A DNA stretch of 64,000 nt. Source: Gammaproteobacteria bacterium HGW-Gammaproteobacteria-15 (lineage in GTDB: Bacteria > Pseudomonadota > Gammaproteobacteria > Enterobacterales > Alteromonadaceae). Both the position numbers and the translations under genes were made by a program. The stretch spans positions 620,001 through 684,000 of the forward strand of contig PGZF01000005.1 of NCBI GenBank assembly GCA_002840125.1, given 5' to 3'. The notes below the pieces were generated by a model that saw only the letters and a program-made list of their open reading frames with translations, did no database searches and had not been told where the DNA came from. Shown in pieces: positions 16,144 through 25,124 of the stretch (its first letter is position 1; the number at the start of each line of letters is the position of its first letter).

Positions 16144-18075
16144 CTAGAACTGCCAGCGCGCTTCCAGGCGCAGATCACGCCCGGCTTCAGGCAAACCGGC
16201 CAGGCCCTCGTAATCAGGTATCTGGCTGAAATCTGCTACGGTAGCATGGTCACGGTAGAACTTATCAAACAGGTTACGCAGCGTCAGGTTCAGTGTCAGG
16301 CCGTCCAGCTGAGCGGGCTGCCAGCGGATAAACGCATCGTGCACGGCATAACCGGGTTGTTGCACTAGGCCCGCCGAGGTAGGAATATCTTTCTCACCTT
16401 CAACCGCACGGCTGCCCCAACCGGTTAACAAGGTGTCGCTGAGCGCATATTCCAGCCGCAGTACCCAGGTACGGCCTAACGTGGTGCCAAGGGCACCATG
16501 ATCATAGCCATTCATCCGTTCACCGTTTAAGCGGGCTCTGGCCTGATTGACACTGGCCTGAGCAGAAAAATCCTGCTGCCGGTAACGCAGTTGCAGGTTA
16601 TAGCCTTTGGTTTCTACATCGCCGATATTCTGGTACACCCGGCGCACTTCTGAAATGGCCTTATCAATATCGGTTTGAAACAGGTTGGCATTTAACTGCC
16701 AGTTACCCCGGCGAAATTCAGAGCCCAGCTGCCAGTGATGGGCTTTCTCGGCTTGCAGATCGGGGCTGTTGCTGCGGGTATCCAGCACAAAACTATTCGT
16801 TGTTAAGCGGCCCCGTAAAGCACTGCTATAACCACCGTACAGACGCCAGTTTTCGCTGTGCTGCCAGGATAAACCCAGGTTAGGGCTGACGCCGTCAGAC
16901 GTTAATTGCTGTTGCTGCATATCATCGACTTTATAGTCGTCAAAACGGGCGCCCGCATTTAGCCGCAAACCTGTGGTTAAGTCCCAGTAATCCTGCAGGA
17001 AAACGCCCATAACCCGGGCTTTCTCGCCTTCGTGCGGTACTGTCGGGTCGTTCAGGGCGGTTAAACCGGTTTCTTCGTGGCGGTAATCTACACCGTATTC
17101 CAGTTGATGGCTGCCAAGGCGGCTGTTATTGCGCAGGTCAAAGCCCTGATTTTTAATCTCGCCCTGATACAAGCCAAAGCGGGCATCCTGTTGCAACTGA
17201 GTATCGCTGTGAAACAACGCCAGTTTCAGATCAACTAAAGCAGAATCAGGATTAAACTGATAGTTAATCGCGGTAGTGCTGCGCTCAGTTTTTAGCGGAT
17301 ACACGGCATTCCAGCTGCTAACCTGCCAGTTGGGTCGCTGAGCGCGCAGGCCTTCGTCGGTGGCGCGTTCGTAACTGAGCCGTAATACCTGGTGCGGGCT
17401 TAGCTGGCCGGTAAGCTTGGCAAAACCAAACTGCTGCTCAGTTGCAGTGCCCTGTTGCTTAGTGCCAGCGCCATCTTTGCTCAGTTTGCTGTCAACATCA
17501 GAAAAACTGCCGATCAGGCCCCAGTTGTCGTTCAGCATACCGGCCAGCGTAAGATTGTATTTTTGCCCGTCGTTTACCGAGCTGTAAGCCGCTTTCGCCA
17601 GACCGGCGAAGCGTTGTCCCGGCAGGAGTAAGTCGCTGGCATCTTTGGTAATAAAATCAATACTGCCGCCTAAAGCACCGGCGCCCTGCGTGGCATCACC
17701 GGGGCCGGCCTGTACTTCAACCTGGCGCAGCAATTCCGGCTCCAGCGTTAAGCGGCCGATATGATGAAACATACTGCCCGATTGCACGGCACCGTCTATC
17801 GACACATTGAGCAATAAGTCTTCGATACCGTTTAAATAAATTTTTTGCGCTACGCCCAGGCCCCCACCCACACTGAGCGCGGCCTGATCGGCGAATAAAT
17901 CTTCCAAATCCTGCGCCTGGCGTTTTTGCCAATCGTCATCAGTCAGGATCAGGCGCTCAGCGGTAATACGTTTACCAACCACTTCGATTTTTTCCAGCTC
18001 TGGTACAGCCTCTTCGGCCAGAGTCTGGCCGCTGGTGGCAACGGCCAGTGCCAGCAGGGAATAACGCAGGTGCAT
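16144..18075 (-). CDS. TonB-dependent outer-membrane receptor, iron-regulated
   Basis: A 643-residue receptor. Signal peptide at residues 1-20 (ATSGQTLAEE), TonB-box-like KIEVVGKR, a plug with VQAGPGDATQGAGALGGSIDFITKD, and a barrel ending RLEARWQF. The N-terminal plug has an unusual FHHIGRL segment. Its size and plug sequence suggest the catecholate/heme-type receptors rather than the hydroxamate type found nearby, but no ligand can be assigned. A Fur-like box flanked by a 10-bp inverted repeat lies just upstream, and the PepSY gene follows in the same operon. Confidence 0.88.
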   Translation of the reverse strand: MHLRYSLLALAVATSGQTLAEEAVPELEKIEVVGKRITAERLILTDDDWQKRQAQDLEDLFADQAALSVGGGLGVAQKIYLNGIEDLLLNVSIDGAVQSGSMFHHIGRLTLEPELLRQVEVQAGPGDATQGAGALGGSIDFITKDASDLLLPGQRFAGLAKAAYSSVNDGQKYNLTLAGMLNDNWGLIGSFSDVDSKLSKDGAGTKQQGTATEQQFGFAKLTGQLSPHQVLRLSYERATDEGLRAQRPNWQVSSWNAVYPLKTERSTTAINYQFNPDSALVDLKLALFHSDTQLQQDARFGLYQGEIKNQGFDLRNNSRLGSHQLEYGVDYRHEETGLTALNDPTVPHEGEKARVMGVFLQDYWDLTTGLRLNAGARFDDYKVDDMQQQQLTSDGVSPNLGLSWQHSENWRLYGGYSSALRGRLTTNSFVLDTRSNSPDLQAEKAHHWQLGSEFRRGNWQLNANLFQTDIDKAISEVRRVYQNIGDVETKGYNLQLRYRQQDFSAQASVNQARARLNGERMNGYDHGALGTTLGRTWVLRLEYALSDTLLTGWGSRAVEGEKDIPTSAGLVQQPGYAVHDAFIRWQPAQLDGLTLNLTLRNLFDKFYRDHATVADFSQIPDYEGLAGLPEAGRDLRLEARWQF

Positions 18076-18082
18076 GTCACAT

Positions 18083-18120
18083 CCTTACAATGAGAATAGT
18101 TATCATTAAGCATTGTAAGG
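18083..18120. repeat. 10-bp inverted repeat enclosing a Fur box
   Basis: CCTTACAATG (18083-18092) and CATTGTAAGG (18111-18120) are exact reverse complements separated by 18 bases that contain the Fur-like box. The downstream arm begins eight bases before the receptor ATG on the minus strand, so it could also fold in the 5' leader and cover the ribosome-binding region. Confidence 0.75.
18091..18110. promoter_or_regulatory. Candidate Fur box for the TonB receptor-PepSY operon
   Basis: TGAGAATAGTTATCATTAAG reads on the minus strand as a site with AATGATAACTATTCTC, matching 13 of 16 positions of the Fur core. It is 15-35 bases from the receptor start codon. Confidence 0.65.
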
Positions 18121-18154
18121 ATTGGTGCGCGCAAACATATCACTTTTACATTTG

Positions 18155-19492
18155 TTACATTCCCAGCGGTAACTGCAGCGTAATGCCAAGCCCGCCTGAG
18201 CTGTTAGCTGCGCTGATACTGCCGCCTGCCGCCTCTGTCAGGCGTTTTGCCAATGCCAGCCCCAAACCATAGCCACTGCCCGGTTGCTCGGCTCCCGGCA
18301 CACGGAAAAAGGGCGTAAACAGCCGTGGCAGATACTGTGCCGCTACACCCGGGCCACTGTCACGAACTTGCAGCAGCCAGTGGTTGGCATCGCGGTTTAC
18401 TGTAAGCCATACGCTGGCACCCGGCGGCGTAAACCGCAGGGCATTACGTAGAATATTTTCAATAGCCTGCCCCAGCAAGCGGGCACTGCCGCTGCTTAGC
18501 GGTATGCTATCGGGCCACTGGCAATGCAGTTGTCTGTCGGGGTATTCAAAGCGGGCGTCGCTGCACAGGCTATCGAGCAAATCGGCTAAATCAAACGGCT
18601 GCGCGGCTAATTGCCCGGCTTCATTGTCCAGCCAGGCTAATGTCAGCGCATTGCCTACCAGCTGCTGCATCGCTTCGGTTTCGCGGCGCAGCCGTGCCAG
18701 CATAGTCTGGCTGTCCAGTTGTTGTTCGGCGCAGTCCAGTGCCAGCGTCATCCGGCTTAGCGGTGTACGCAGCTCGTGTGACATATCGGCAATAAACTGG
18801 CGCTGACGCTGCAGCTGCTGGCTGAGCCGCTCGGCCATTAAATCAAAATTGTCAGCCAGTTCAGTCAGCTCGTCCTGACGGGGGCCCAGGCTGGGCCGCA
18901 CCCTGCTTTGCAACTGGCCTGCAGCTAACTGCCGGGCATGTTGCTGCAACAGTTTTACCGGCCGCATTAAATGCCGGTACAGCAAATAGCACACCAGCAG
19001 CATTAGTGTTAACGGCAATAATAGCTGCAATAGTAATTTTAATGGCGGCCAAAACTTACCCGGCCTTAACCGCTCTGGTAACTCCAGCAACAAACTGGCA
19101 GGGGCAGTGGTAAAAGGTAAATCCATCACCGGGTTATATTCAAGATGTAAGTGAATGGGCCAGTCGATACTGCGGCCTAAAATAAAACCGTCGGTAAAGC
19201 GGGCCGCCAGATTGGTATGGTCAACGCTGGCAACATCCAGGCTAACCACGGTGGCCCAGCTTTGCTCCTGCTGTCTGAGTACCGTCAGCCACTGCTGTAA
19301 CGCTGCCGGGTTGGCCGGGTCGTACAATGCTTCGGCCTGATCGCGATATTGCAGCAGGGTTTGTCTTGCTGATGGGCTTAACATACTGAGCTGGCGCTCC
19401 AGCTGGTTTAAGGCTGCGGCAATCAGCCAGAACAACAGTACGGTACCAACCGCCAGCAGCAGACATAAGCGGATAAACAACGGCCGGTTCAT
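18155..19492 (-). CDS. Sensor histidine kinase (OmpR-family partner)
   Basis: A 445-residue inner-membrane kinase: helix 1 at ~6-27, periplasmic sensor of ~120 residues, helix 2 at ~153-172, HAMP (~173-228), HisKA with SHELRTPLSRM (phospho-histidine ~239) and HATPase_c with NILRNALRFT, DSGPGV and GSGYGLGLALAK. Its start overlaps the response regulator stop by four bases. The sensor lacks obvious metal-binding cysteine or RExxE motifs. A Fur-like box upstream of the regulator gene and the iron-receptor neighbourhood suggest an iron- or envelope-related signal, which is inference. Confidence 0.92.
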   Translation of the reverse strand: MNRPLFIRLCLLLAVGTVLLFWLIAAALNQLERQLSMLSPSARQTLLQYRDQAEALYDPANPAALQQWLTVLRQQEQSWATVVSLDVASVDHTNLAARFTDGFILGRSIDWPIHLHLEYNPVMDLPFTTAPASLLLELPERLRPGKFWPPLKLLLQLLLPLTLMLLVCYLLYRHLMRPVKLLQQHARQLAAGQLQSRVRPSLGPRQDELTELADNFDLMAERLSQQLQRQRQFIADMSHELRTPLSRMTLALDCAEQQLDSQTMLARLRRETEAMQQLVGNALTLAWLDNEAGQLAAQPFDLADLLDSLCSDARFEYPDRQLHCQWPDSIPLSSGSARLLGQAIENILRNALRFTPPGASVWLTVNRDANHWLLQVRDSGPGVAAQYLPRLFTPFFRVPGAEQPGSGYGLGLALAKRLTEAAGGSISAANSSGGLGITLQLPLGM

Positions 19493-20181
19493 AGCAGCCG
19501 GAAGCCTTTGCCGTGCAGCGTAACCAGCCGCTCGCTGTTAAAACCACAGCTGGCGAGCTTTTTCCGTAGCCGGCTTAAATGCATATCTAGGCTGCGGTCA
19601 TGCTCGGTAAAGGTACGGTCCAGCACCAGCGGATATAATACGCGCTTGCTCAGTACCTGTTGTGGCTGCTGTACCAGTGCCCAGAGTAAACGGAATTCTA
19701 CCGGCGTCAGCGGTAAATACTGGGCAAAGCAGCTGGCCTTTTGTAAACGCCGGTCCAGTGTCAGCTCCTGATACTGCAACTGCCACACCGCTGCTTGCGG
19801 CTGGCTGCGCCGCAGCACAGCTTCAATGCGCAGCAGTAATTCGGCAAAGCTGTAGGGTTTGGCCAGATAATCATCGGCGCCATGGGTAAACCCCTGGATC
19901 CGATCCGCTTCAGCACCGCAAGCTGACAGCACAATCACCGGCGTATTGGCGCGCTGGCGCATCAGCTGTAACACATTAAAGCCATCAATATCTGGCAGGC
20001 GGATATCCAGCAGTACCAGATCATAGCTACCCGTTAACGCCATGCTGGCACCGGTTTCACCGTCGGCCGCTATATCCAGCTGATAGCCGTGGCTGTGGAG
20101 CAGCAACTGCAGTTGCTCGCGCATTTGCGCGTCGTCTTCAATTAGCAGCAAGGTTTTATTATGACTGTTAGCGGCTGACAT
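19489..20181 (-). CDS. OmpR-family response regulator
   Basis: A 230-residue regulator from the ATG at 20181 (MSAANSHNKTLLLIEDD). A longer reading to 20337 is rejected because it would run through the promoter and into the fatty-acid transporter gene. The receiver domain has the DD pair near 16, phospho-acceptor D59 in LLDIRLPD and the conserved lysine in YLAKPY. The winged-helix DNA-binding domain is at the C-terminus (LTPVEFRLLWAL; HLSRLRKKL). Encoded ahead of its kinase with ATGA overlap. Confidence 0.92.
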   Translation of the reverse strand: MSAANSHNKTLLLIEDDAQMREQLQLLLHSHGYQLDIAADGETGASMALTGSYDLVLLDIRLPDIDGFNVLQLMRQRANTPVIVLSACGAEADRIQGFTHGADDYLAKPYSFAELLLRIEAVLRRSQPQAAVWQLQYQELTLDRRLQKASCFAQYLPLTPVEFRLLWALVQQPQQVLSKRVLYPLVLDRTFTEHDRSLDMHLSRLRKKLASCGFNSERLVTLHGKGFRLL

Positions 20182-20208
20182 GCTGGCTCTGATAATGGCA
20201 ACTATACA

Positions 20209-20227
20209 AATAAGAACCATTATCATT
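20209..20227. promoter_or_regulatory. Candidate Fur box upstream of the two-component genes
   Basis: AATAAGAACCATTATCATT reads on the minus strand as AATGATAATGGTTCTT, 12 of 16 matches to the Fur core including an unbroken AATGATAAT. It lies 28 bases upstream of the response regulator start, a position suited to repression. Confidence 0.6.
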
Positions 20228-20270
20228 TTATCGGCAGCTTTGTCCAGCCCGTTATGTTGGCAGGCAGTTG

Positions 20271-21584
20271 TCAGGTTAGTGCAAAGCTCAGTACCAGGCT
20301 GATAATAACGCCGGTAATAACCAGTTGTACCAGACAAAAACCCATAATATCTTTTGCTTTTAAACCGGCGATGGCCAGCACCGGTAAGGCCCAGAAGGGC
20401 TGGATCAGATTGGTCCAGGCGTCGCCCCAGGCCACTGCCATGGCAATGCGGCTAACATCGGCCCCCAGCTCCAGCGCAGCGGGCAACATTACCGGTGCCT
20501 GCACCGCCCATTGTCCGCCACCGGAGGGCACAAAGATATTCACAATACCGGCGCTGATAAAGCTCCAGAACGCCAGTGACTCGGCAGTGGCAAAGCTGAT
20601 AAACCACTGCGACATGCTCTGGGCCAGGCCGGATTGCACCATAATAGCCATAATGCCGGCATAAAACGGAAACTGAATAACAATACCGGCGCCGCCGGCA
20701 ATTGCCCGCTGCAGGCTATGCAGCAAACGCCTTGGTGTGCCGTGCAGTACTATGGCAAGAAACAAAAATAAGAAGTTAACGATATTCAGGTTAAGCCCGC
20801 CGCCCTTAGCAAAGTACTGCACTAAGTAAACAATACCGGCAAAGCCAACTAACAGCGCCAGCAGCATACTGTTTTCCAGCTTATCGGCCGGGCGTGATGT
20901 GCTGCTATCGGCAAGATCAGCGTCCTGCAGTTTAGCCGGGTCAACATAAACATTGTCACCGGCTTTGGGCAGCATTAAGTAATTTACCAGCGGCACAGCA
21001 ATAAACAGCAATGCCACTAACAGCAGGTTAAAACCGGCAAAGATTGTCTCGCTGGTGGGAATAATGCCTATTTGCGCTTCGCTAAAGTGATTTGGCGTGG
21101 CAATAGTTAACGGCACTGAGCCTGCCAGCCCGCCATGCCACACCACAAAACCCGAGTAAGCACTGGCTACCAGTAAGCGGTAATCCACTTTTACTTTTCT
21201 GGCCAGTGCTTTGGCGAACAGCGCGCCGACCACTAAGCCAAAACCCCAGTTAATCCAGCTGGCCAGCAAAGAAATAACCGTTACCAGCAAAATGGCCTGA
21301 CCGGCCGTTTTTGCCAGGGCAGCAAGACGATCCAGTATGCCTGTTACCAGCGGCGTGCTGGCCAGCATAAAACCGGTGATCAGCACCAGCAGCATTTGCA
21401 TGGAAAAACCAAGCAAGCCCCAGAAACCGTCACCCCAATAGCCTAAAACGGCCAGCGGGCTTTGCTGCTCAACTAATATTGCCGCGGCAAATACCACTAT
21501 GCTGAGTAACAGTACAAAGATGTATGGATCGGGCAGGTAGCGTTCAACCAGTTTAACAAGGGGTTTTGCAGCGGCGTTTAGCAT
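20271..21584 (-). CDS. atoE: Short-chain fatty acid transporter (AtoE family)
   Basis: A 437-residue inner-membrane protein with ~11 hydrophobic segments. The conserved stretch LASWINWGFGLVVGALFAKALAR, the VVWHGGLAGSVPLTIATP loop and the VPSGGGQWAVQAPVMLPAA motif are characteristic of AtoE short-chain fatty acid transporters, so the likely cargo is acetoacetate, butyrate or similar acids. It is monocistronic here, with no atoDAB genes alongside. The NtrB/NtrC-like pair transcribed divergently at 22.2 kb resembles the AtoS/AtoC layout, suggesting but not proving sigma-54 control. Confidence 0.88.
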   Translation of the reverse strand: MLNAAAKPLVKLVERYLPDPYIFVLLLSIVVFAAAILVEQQSPLAVLGYWGDGFWGLLGFSMQMLLVLITGFMLASTPLVTGILDRLAALAKTAGQAILLVTVISLLASWINWGFGLVVGALFAKALARKVKVDYRLLVASAYSGFVVWHGGLAGSVPLTIATPNHFSEAQIGIIPTSETIFAGFNLLLVALLFIAVPLVNYLMLPKAGDNVYVDPAKLQDADLADSSTSRPADKLENSMLLALLVGFAGIVYLVQYFAKGGGLNLNIVNFLFLFLAIVLHGTPRRLLHSLQRAIAGGAGIVIQFPFYAGIMAIMVQSGLAQSMSQWFISFATAESLAFWSFISAGIVNIFVPSGGGQWAVQAPVMLPAALELGADVSRIAMAVAWGDAWTNLIQPFWALPVLAIAGLKAKDIMGFCLVQLVITGVIISLVLSFALT

Positions 21585-21640
21585 AACAACTCACTGTAAT
21601 AGCGACGGTTGTGCTTAGCCTAACGTGAAAAGTGAAAGGT

Positions 21641-21676
21641 TGCCAGCCAGTCGGATCAGCTCCGGCCTGGCTGGCA
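21641..21676 (-). terminator. Hairpin downstream of the DUF4168 gene
   Basis: TGCCAGCCAG (21641-21650) pairs perfectly with CTGGCTGGCA (21667-21676), and the loop contains further pairing (GATCAGCTCC). On the minus strand it is followed by AACCTTTCAC, only a weak T-run. Placed between the DUF4168 stop and atoE. Confidence 0.5.
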
Positions 21677-21701
21677 GGTTTACCCAGGGGTTCTGCCTGG
21701 C

Positions 21702-22100
21702 TTAGCCCTTGTTTGACGCAGGGGTTTTTGCCATGGCAAGAATTTTGTTGCGCAGGGCTTCGTCCTGCTGTGCCTGTTGGGCGATGGCGTTGTATTCGTC
21801 AGCAGTTAACCCTGCTGCTTCCACCGCTTTTACCATTTCAGCCTGTGCTTCTTGCTGCACTTGCTGGGCTTGTTCCGGCGTTTCGGCTGCCTGGAACTTA
21901 CTTTCATACTCTGCACCAACCTTCTGGATGGAATCCATTGCAACACTGAACTTCAGCAGATTGGCATCGCTCAGATCTACGGCACTTTGCTGCGTAGTTG
22001 CTGCAGCCGGAGTAGGCGCCTCTGTGGCGGTTTGTTGTGCCAGCGCAGCACCAGATAAGGTAAGGCCTGCCAGAATGGCGGCTAAATACGTTTTACGCAT
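21702..22100 (-). CDS. DUF4168 domain secreted protein
   Basis: A 132-residue exported protein from the ATG at 22100 (MRKTYLAAILAGLTLSGAALA, signal peptide cleaved near residue 22). The mature part has a Gln/Ala/Thr-rich linker and then the DUF4168 pattern (LKFSVAMDSIQKVGAEYESK; LTADEYNAIAQQAQQDEAL), likely a helical periplasmic domain. Function unknown. Another possible start at 22178 adds a hydrophobic tail that would spoil the signal peptide, so it is rejected. Confidence 0.82.
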   Translation of the reverse strand: MRKTYLAAILAGLTLSGAALAQQTATEAPTPAAATTQQSAVDLSDANLLKFSVAMDSIQKVGAEYESKFQAAETPEQAQQVQQEAQAEMVKAVEAAGLTADEYNAIAQQAQQDEALRNKILAMAKTPASNKG

Positions 22101-22255
22101 AAAGAGTCTCCTCTGATAAAAATTCAGTATTGCTATTGCCAGTTGTGTGCCAACTTTTAAGGCATTGATTATAAACAACTATATTTAATAGCCAGTTTGA
22201 AGTTCGGCTATATCGCCAAGCTTGTGTATACTTATGACACACCAAAGGAGGCATT

Positions 22256-23755
22256 GTGACAAAACTATCCAGTTTACTACGCTGGCCGCAAAGCAGCTTG
22301 CAGCGCAGTTTGTTCTGCTATGTGGTATTGCCGATGTTATTGCTGTGTGGCCTGGCCATCCGCTTTGGCCTTAGCTTTACCCACGAACTGGTAAGCCAGA
22401 GCTTACGCAGCGATCTGGAGCTGATTGGCCGTGCTATTCGCACCCCCGTTAGCGACGCCCTGCTTAACGGCGATGGCAATGCAATACTGGCCAATCTGGA
22501 ATCAGTGTTTGCTATCAATGAGATTTATGGCGCTGCGGTGTATAACACCAGCGGCAGACTGGTGGCATCGACCGGGTTGGCCGACAATGACTTAACCCGC
22601 TCACTGGCAGCCTCTGAAGCCGTGCGCACCGGTGAACAACAGCAGTCTTATAGTGTGGTATCCGGCTGGCAGCTATATTCGCAGTTTATGCCGGTAACCG
22701 ATCGTAGCGGCCGTATTCACGGCCTGCTGCAAATTACCCGCCGTGCCAGTGACTTTGAGCAATCATTAACCCATTTGTCCCGTCTGGCCTGGCTGAGCTG
22801 GGGCGCACTGGCTCTGCTCAGTTTTTTAATTATCCGCTTTGGCCATAACAAGGCTATTGGCCGCTATTTATGGCTATTACTGGGCAGTATGCGCCGGGTA
22901 GCACAAGGCGAAATACAGCACCGGGCGGTGCTGTCCGGCCCGGCCGAGTTACAGGAAGTAGGCCGTGGCTTAAACACTATGCTCGACAGTATGCAGCAAT
23001 CTGAACAACAGTTGCGCCAGCAACAATTGCAGCAGCAGCAGCTAACGCAACAGCTGAAAGAACAGGAAAAAATGGCGGTAATCGGCCAGTTGGTTAGTGG
23101 CGTAGCGCATGAACTGGGCGCCCCGCTAACGGTAATTGATGGCCGTGTGCAACGTGTGCTGCGCGAGCACAACGATGAAGACACCGAGCGCCAGTTACAG
23201 GCTGTGCGTAACCAGGTATCGCGCTTAAGCACACTGGTACGGCAGTTACAGGCATTTGCCTATACGCCGGTGGCCCAGCGCCAGCCGCTGTCGGTAGCCG
23301 AATTATTACAACAGGCCATTCACAGCCTGAGTTTTGAATTGCAGGCTGAAGATGCACAACCGCAGCTGCAACAGCCATGCCCTAAAGTAACCCTGTATGG
23401 TGATCCCGGGCGGCTGGAACTGGCACTGGTGAATTTACTGCGCAATGCGGTGCAGGCGGCAACCAGTAGTGTAGCGGTACAGGTGGAAGTAAACGCCGGC
23501 GAGCTGGCCATTAGTGTGCTGGACGACGGCGCCGGTTTACCACCGCAATTTAGTACCGCGCAGCTGTTATCACCCTTTGTGTCAACCAAAGCACAAGGCC
23601 GCGGCACCGGGCTGGGGCTGGCCATAGTGCAGCAAATTGTACTGGAGCATCAGGGAAAACTGTTGTTGTCGAACCGGCCACAGGGCGGTTGTTGTGTACG
23701 TATAACCTTGCCGTTACAGGCAGAAACAGCAGCCAAACCGGAGGCCAGCGTATGA
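22256..23755 (+). CDS. Sensor histidine kinase, NtrB/AtoS-like
   Basis: A 499-residue kinase starting with GTG eight bases after AAAGGAGG. It has a helix at ~20-40, a periplasmic sensor of ~140 residues, a second helix at ~180-200, a HAMP-like region, a Gln-rich coiled segment (~245-270), a phospho-acceptor region VSGVAHELGAPLTVI with the variant HELGAP box, and the ATPase domain with NLLRNAVQAA, DDGAGL and GRGTGLGLAIV. It overlaps the sigma-54 regulator gene by four bases. The partner type and the nearby atoE suggest sensing of a carboxylic acid, which is not proven. Confidence 0.9.
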   Translation: MTKLSSLLRWPQSSLQRSLFCYVVLPMLLLCGLAIRFGLSFTHELVSQSLRSDLELIGRAIRTPVSDALLNGDGNAILANLESVFAINEIYGAAVYNTSGRLVASTGLADNDLTRSLAASEAVRTGEQQQSYSVVSGWQLYSQFMPVTDRSGRIHGLLQITRRASDFEQSLTHLSRLAWLSWGALALLSFLIIRFGHNKAIGRYLWLLLGSMRRVAQGEIQHRAVLSGPAELQEVGRGLNTMLDSMQQSEQQLRQQQLQQQQLTQQLKEQEKMAVIGQLVSGVAHELGAPLTVIDGRVQRVLREHNDEDTERQLQAVRNQVSRLSTLVRQLQAFAYTPVAQRQPLSVAELLQQAIHSLSFELQAEDAQPQLQQPCPKVTLYGDPGRLELALVNLLRNAVQAATSSVAVQVEVNAGELAISVLDDGAGLPPQFSTAQLLSPFVSTKAQGRGTGLGLAIVQQIVLEHQGKLLLSNRPQGGCCVRITLPLQAETAAKPEASV

Positions 23756-25122
23756 AAAACGCCTCACCCTATCGTATCGCAGTAGTAGAAGACGACCCGG
23801 CACTGCTGGAGCTGCTGCAGGAAGAACTGACCAGCCATGGCTATCAGGTAGCGGCCTGTGACAGTGCCGAAGCCTTGCTGGTGCAACTGGAAGATTTAAC
23901 ACCGGATCTGGTAATAAGCGATATCCGTTTACCCGGCATTGATGGTATGGCATTGCTGCAGCGTTTGCGCCAGCAGCCTAAGCCACCGGCCCTGCTGCTA
24001 ATTACTGCCTTTGGCACGGTGCGCCAGGCCGTGGCGGCATTAAAACAAGGTGCAGATGACTTTCTTACCAAACCACTGGATTTAGAACATCTGCTGCTTA
24101 GTGTCGAGCGCTTACTGGCGCATAAAGCACTGCAACAGGAAGTACAACTATACCGCCAGAGCAGCCAGCAAGGGCCTGGCGGTATGATTGGCCAAAGCCG
24201 TGCCATGCGCCGCTTGTACCAGCAAACTGAGCGTATCGCCAAAGCGCAGGGCGCCGTATTAATTCTGGGAGAAAGCGGCAGTGGGAAAGAGCTGGTGGCA
24301 AGGGCACTGCACCAGCAGAGTGACCGCGCCAGCCAGCCTTTTATTGCGGTAAATTGTGCCGGTATTCCGGCCGAGCTGATGGAAAGTGAATTTTTCGGCC
24401 ATGCTGCCGGGGCTTACACCGGTGCCAGAGGCAGCCGGGCAGGCCTGTTTAAACAGGCTGATGGCGGCACCCTGTTGCTGGACGAAATAGCCGAAATGCC
24501 CCTGTTACTGCAGGCCAAATTATTGCGTGTATTGCAGGAAGGCCGTATGCGGCCGGTGGGCGGCGATGACGAAGTAGCGGTTGATGTGCGCATTATTGCC
24601 GCCACCCATCAAAATTTAGAACAGCTGGTTGAAGCCAGCCAGTTCCGTGCCGATTTATTCTTCCGGCTGGAAACCTTTACCCTGAATATACCGCCGCTGC
24701 GGGAACGGGCCGACGATCTGGAGCTGCTGGCACAGCACTTTCTGGCGCAGTTAAAACAAAAACAGCCAGCAAATGTACACAGTATCAGCAGTGAGGCACT
24801 GGATTGCCTGTACCGTTACCCGTTTCCGGGCAATGTGCGTGAGCTGCAAAATGCACTGGAGCGGGCCTATACTTTTGCCAGCGGCCACGAAATATTGCCC
24901 GATGACTTACCCGAGCGTATCGTTCATTATCAGGGGACAGCGGCAGGGCCGCAGCAAGCCAGCGACACCAGCTGGCCCAGTCTGCAGCAAGTGCAGCACA
25001 ACTATATGCGCCAGGTATTGCAGTATACCAATGGCAATAAACAACAAACGGCAGAAATACTCGGTATTACCCGCCGTACGCTGTATCGCTGGCTGGAAGA
25101 GCAGCAGCCTGAAACACCATAA
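23752..25122 (+). CDS. Sigma-54-dependent response regulator, NtrC/AtoC-like
   Basis: A 456-residue regulator from the ATG at 23752, which overlaps the kinase stop (ATGA). A reading from 23689 would lie inside the kinase gene. Receiver domain with D57 in LVISDIRLPG, AAA+ domain with Walker A GESGSGKE (~173-180), the sigma-54 contact loop GAYTGA (~220-225, a common variant of GAFTGA), Walker B GGTLLLDEIAEM and a C-terminal Fis-type helix-turn-helix (QQTAEILGITRRTLYRWL). It would activate sigma-54 promoters, but its targets cannot be read from this window. Confidence 0.93.
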   Translation: MKNASPYRIAVVEDDPALLELLQEELTSHGYQVAACDSAEALLVQLEDLTPDLVISDIRLPGIDGMALLQRLRQQPKPPALLLITAFGTVRQAVAALKQGADDFLTKPLDLEHLLLSVERLLAHKALQQEVQLYRQSSQQGPGGMIGQSRAMRRLYQQTERIAKAQGAVLILGESGSGKELVARALHQQSDRASQPFIAVNCAGIPAELMESEFFGHAAGAYTGARGSRAGLFKQADGGTLLLDEIAEMPLLLQAKLLRVLQEGRMRPVGGDDEVAVDVRIIAATHQNLEQLVEASQFRADLFFRLETFTLNIPPLRERADDLELLAQHFLAQLKQKQPANVHSISSEALDCLYRYPFPGNVRELQNALERAYTFASGHEILPDDLPERIVHYQGTAAGPQQASDTSWPSLQQVQHNYMRQVLQYTNGNKQQTAEILGITRRTLYRWLEEQQPETP

Positions 25123-25124
25123 GG

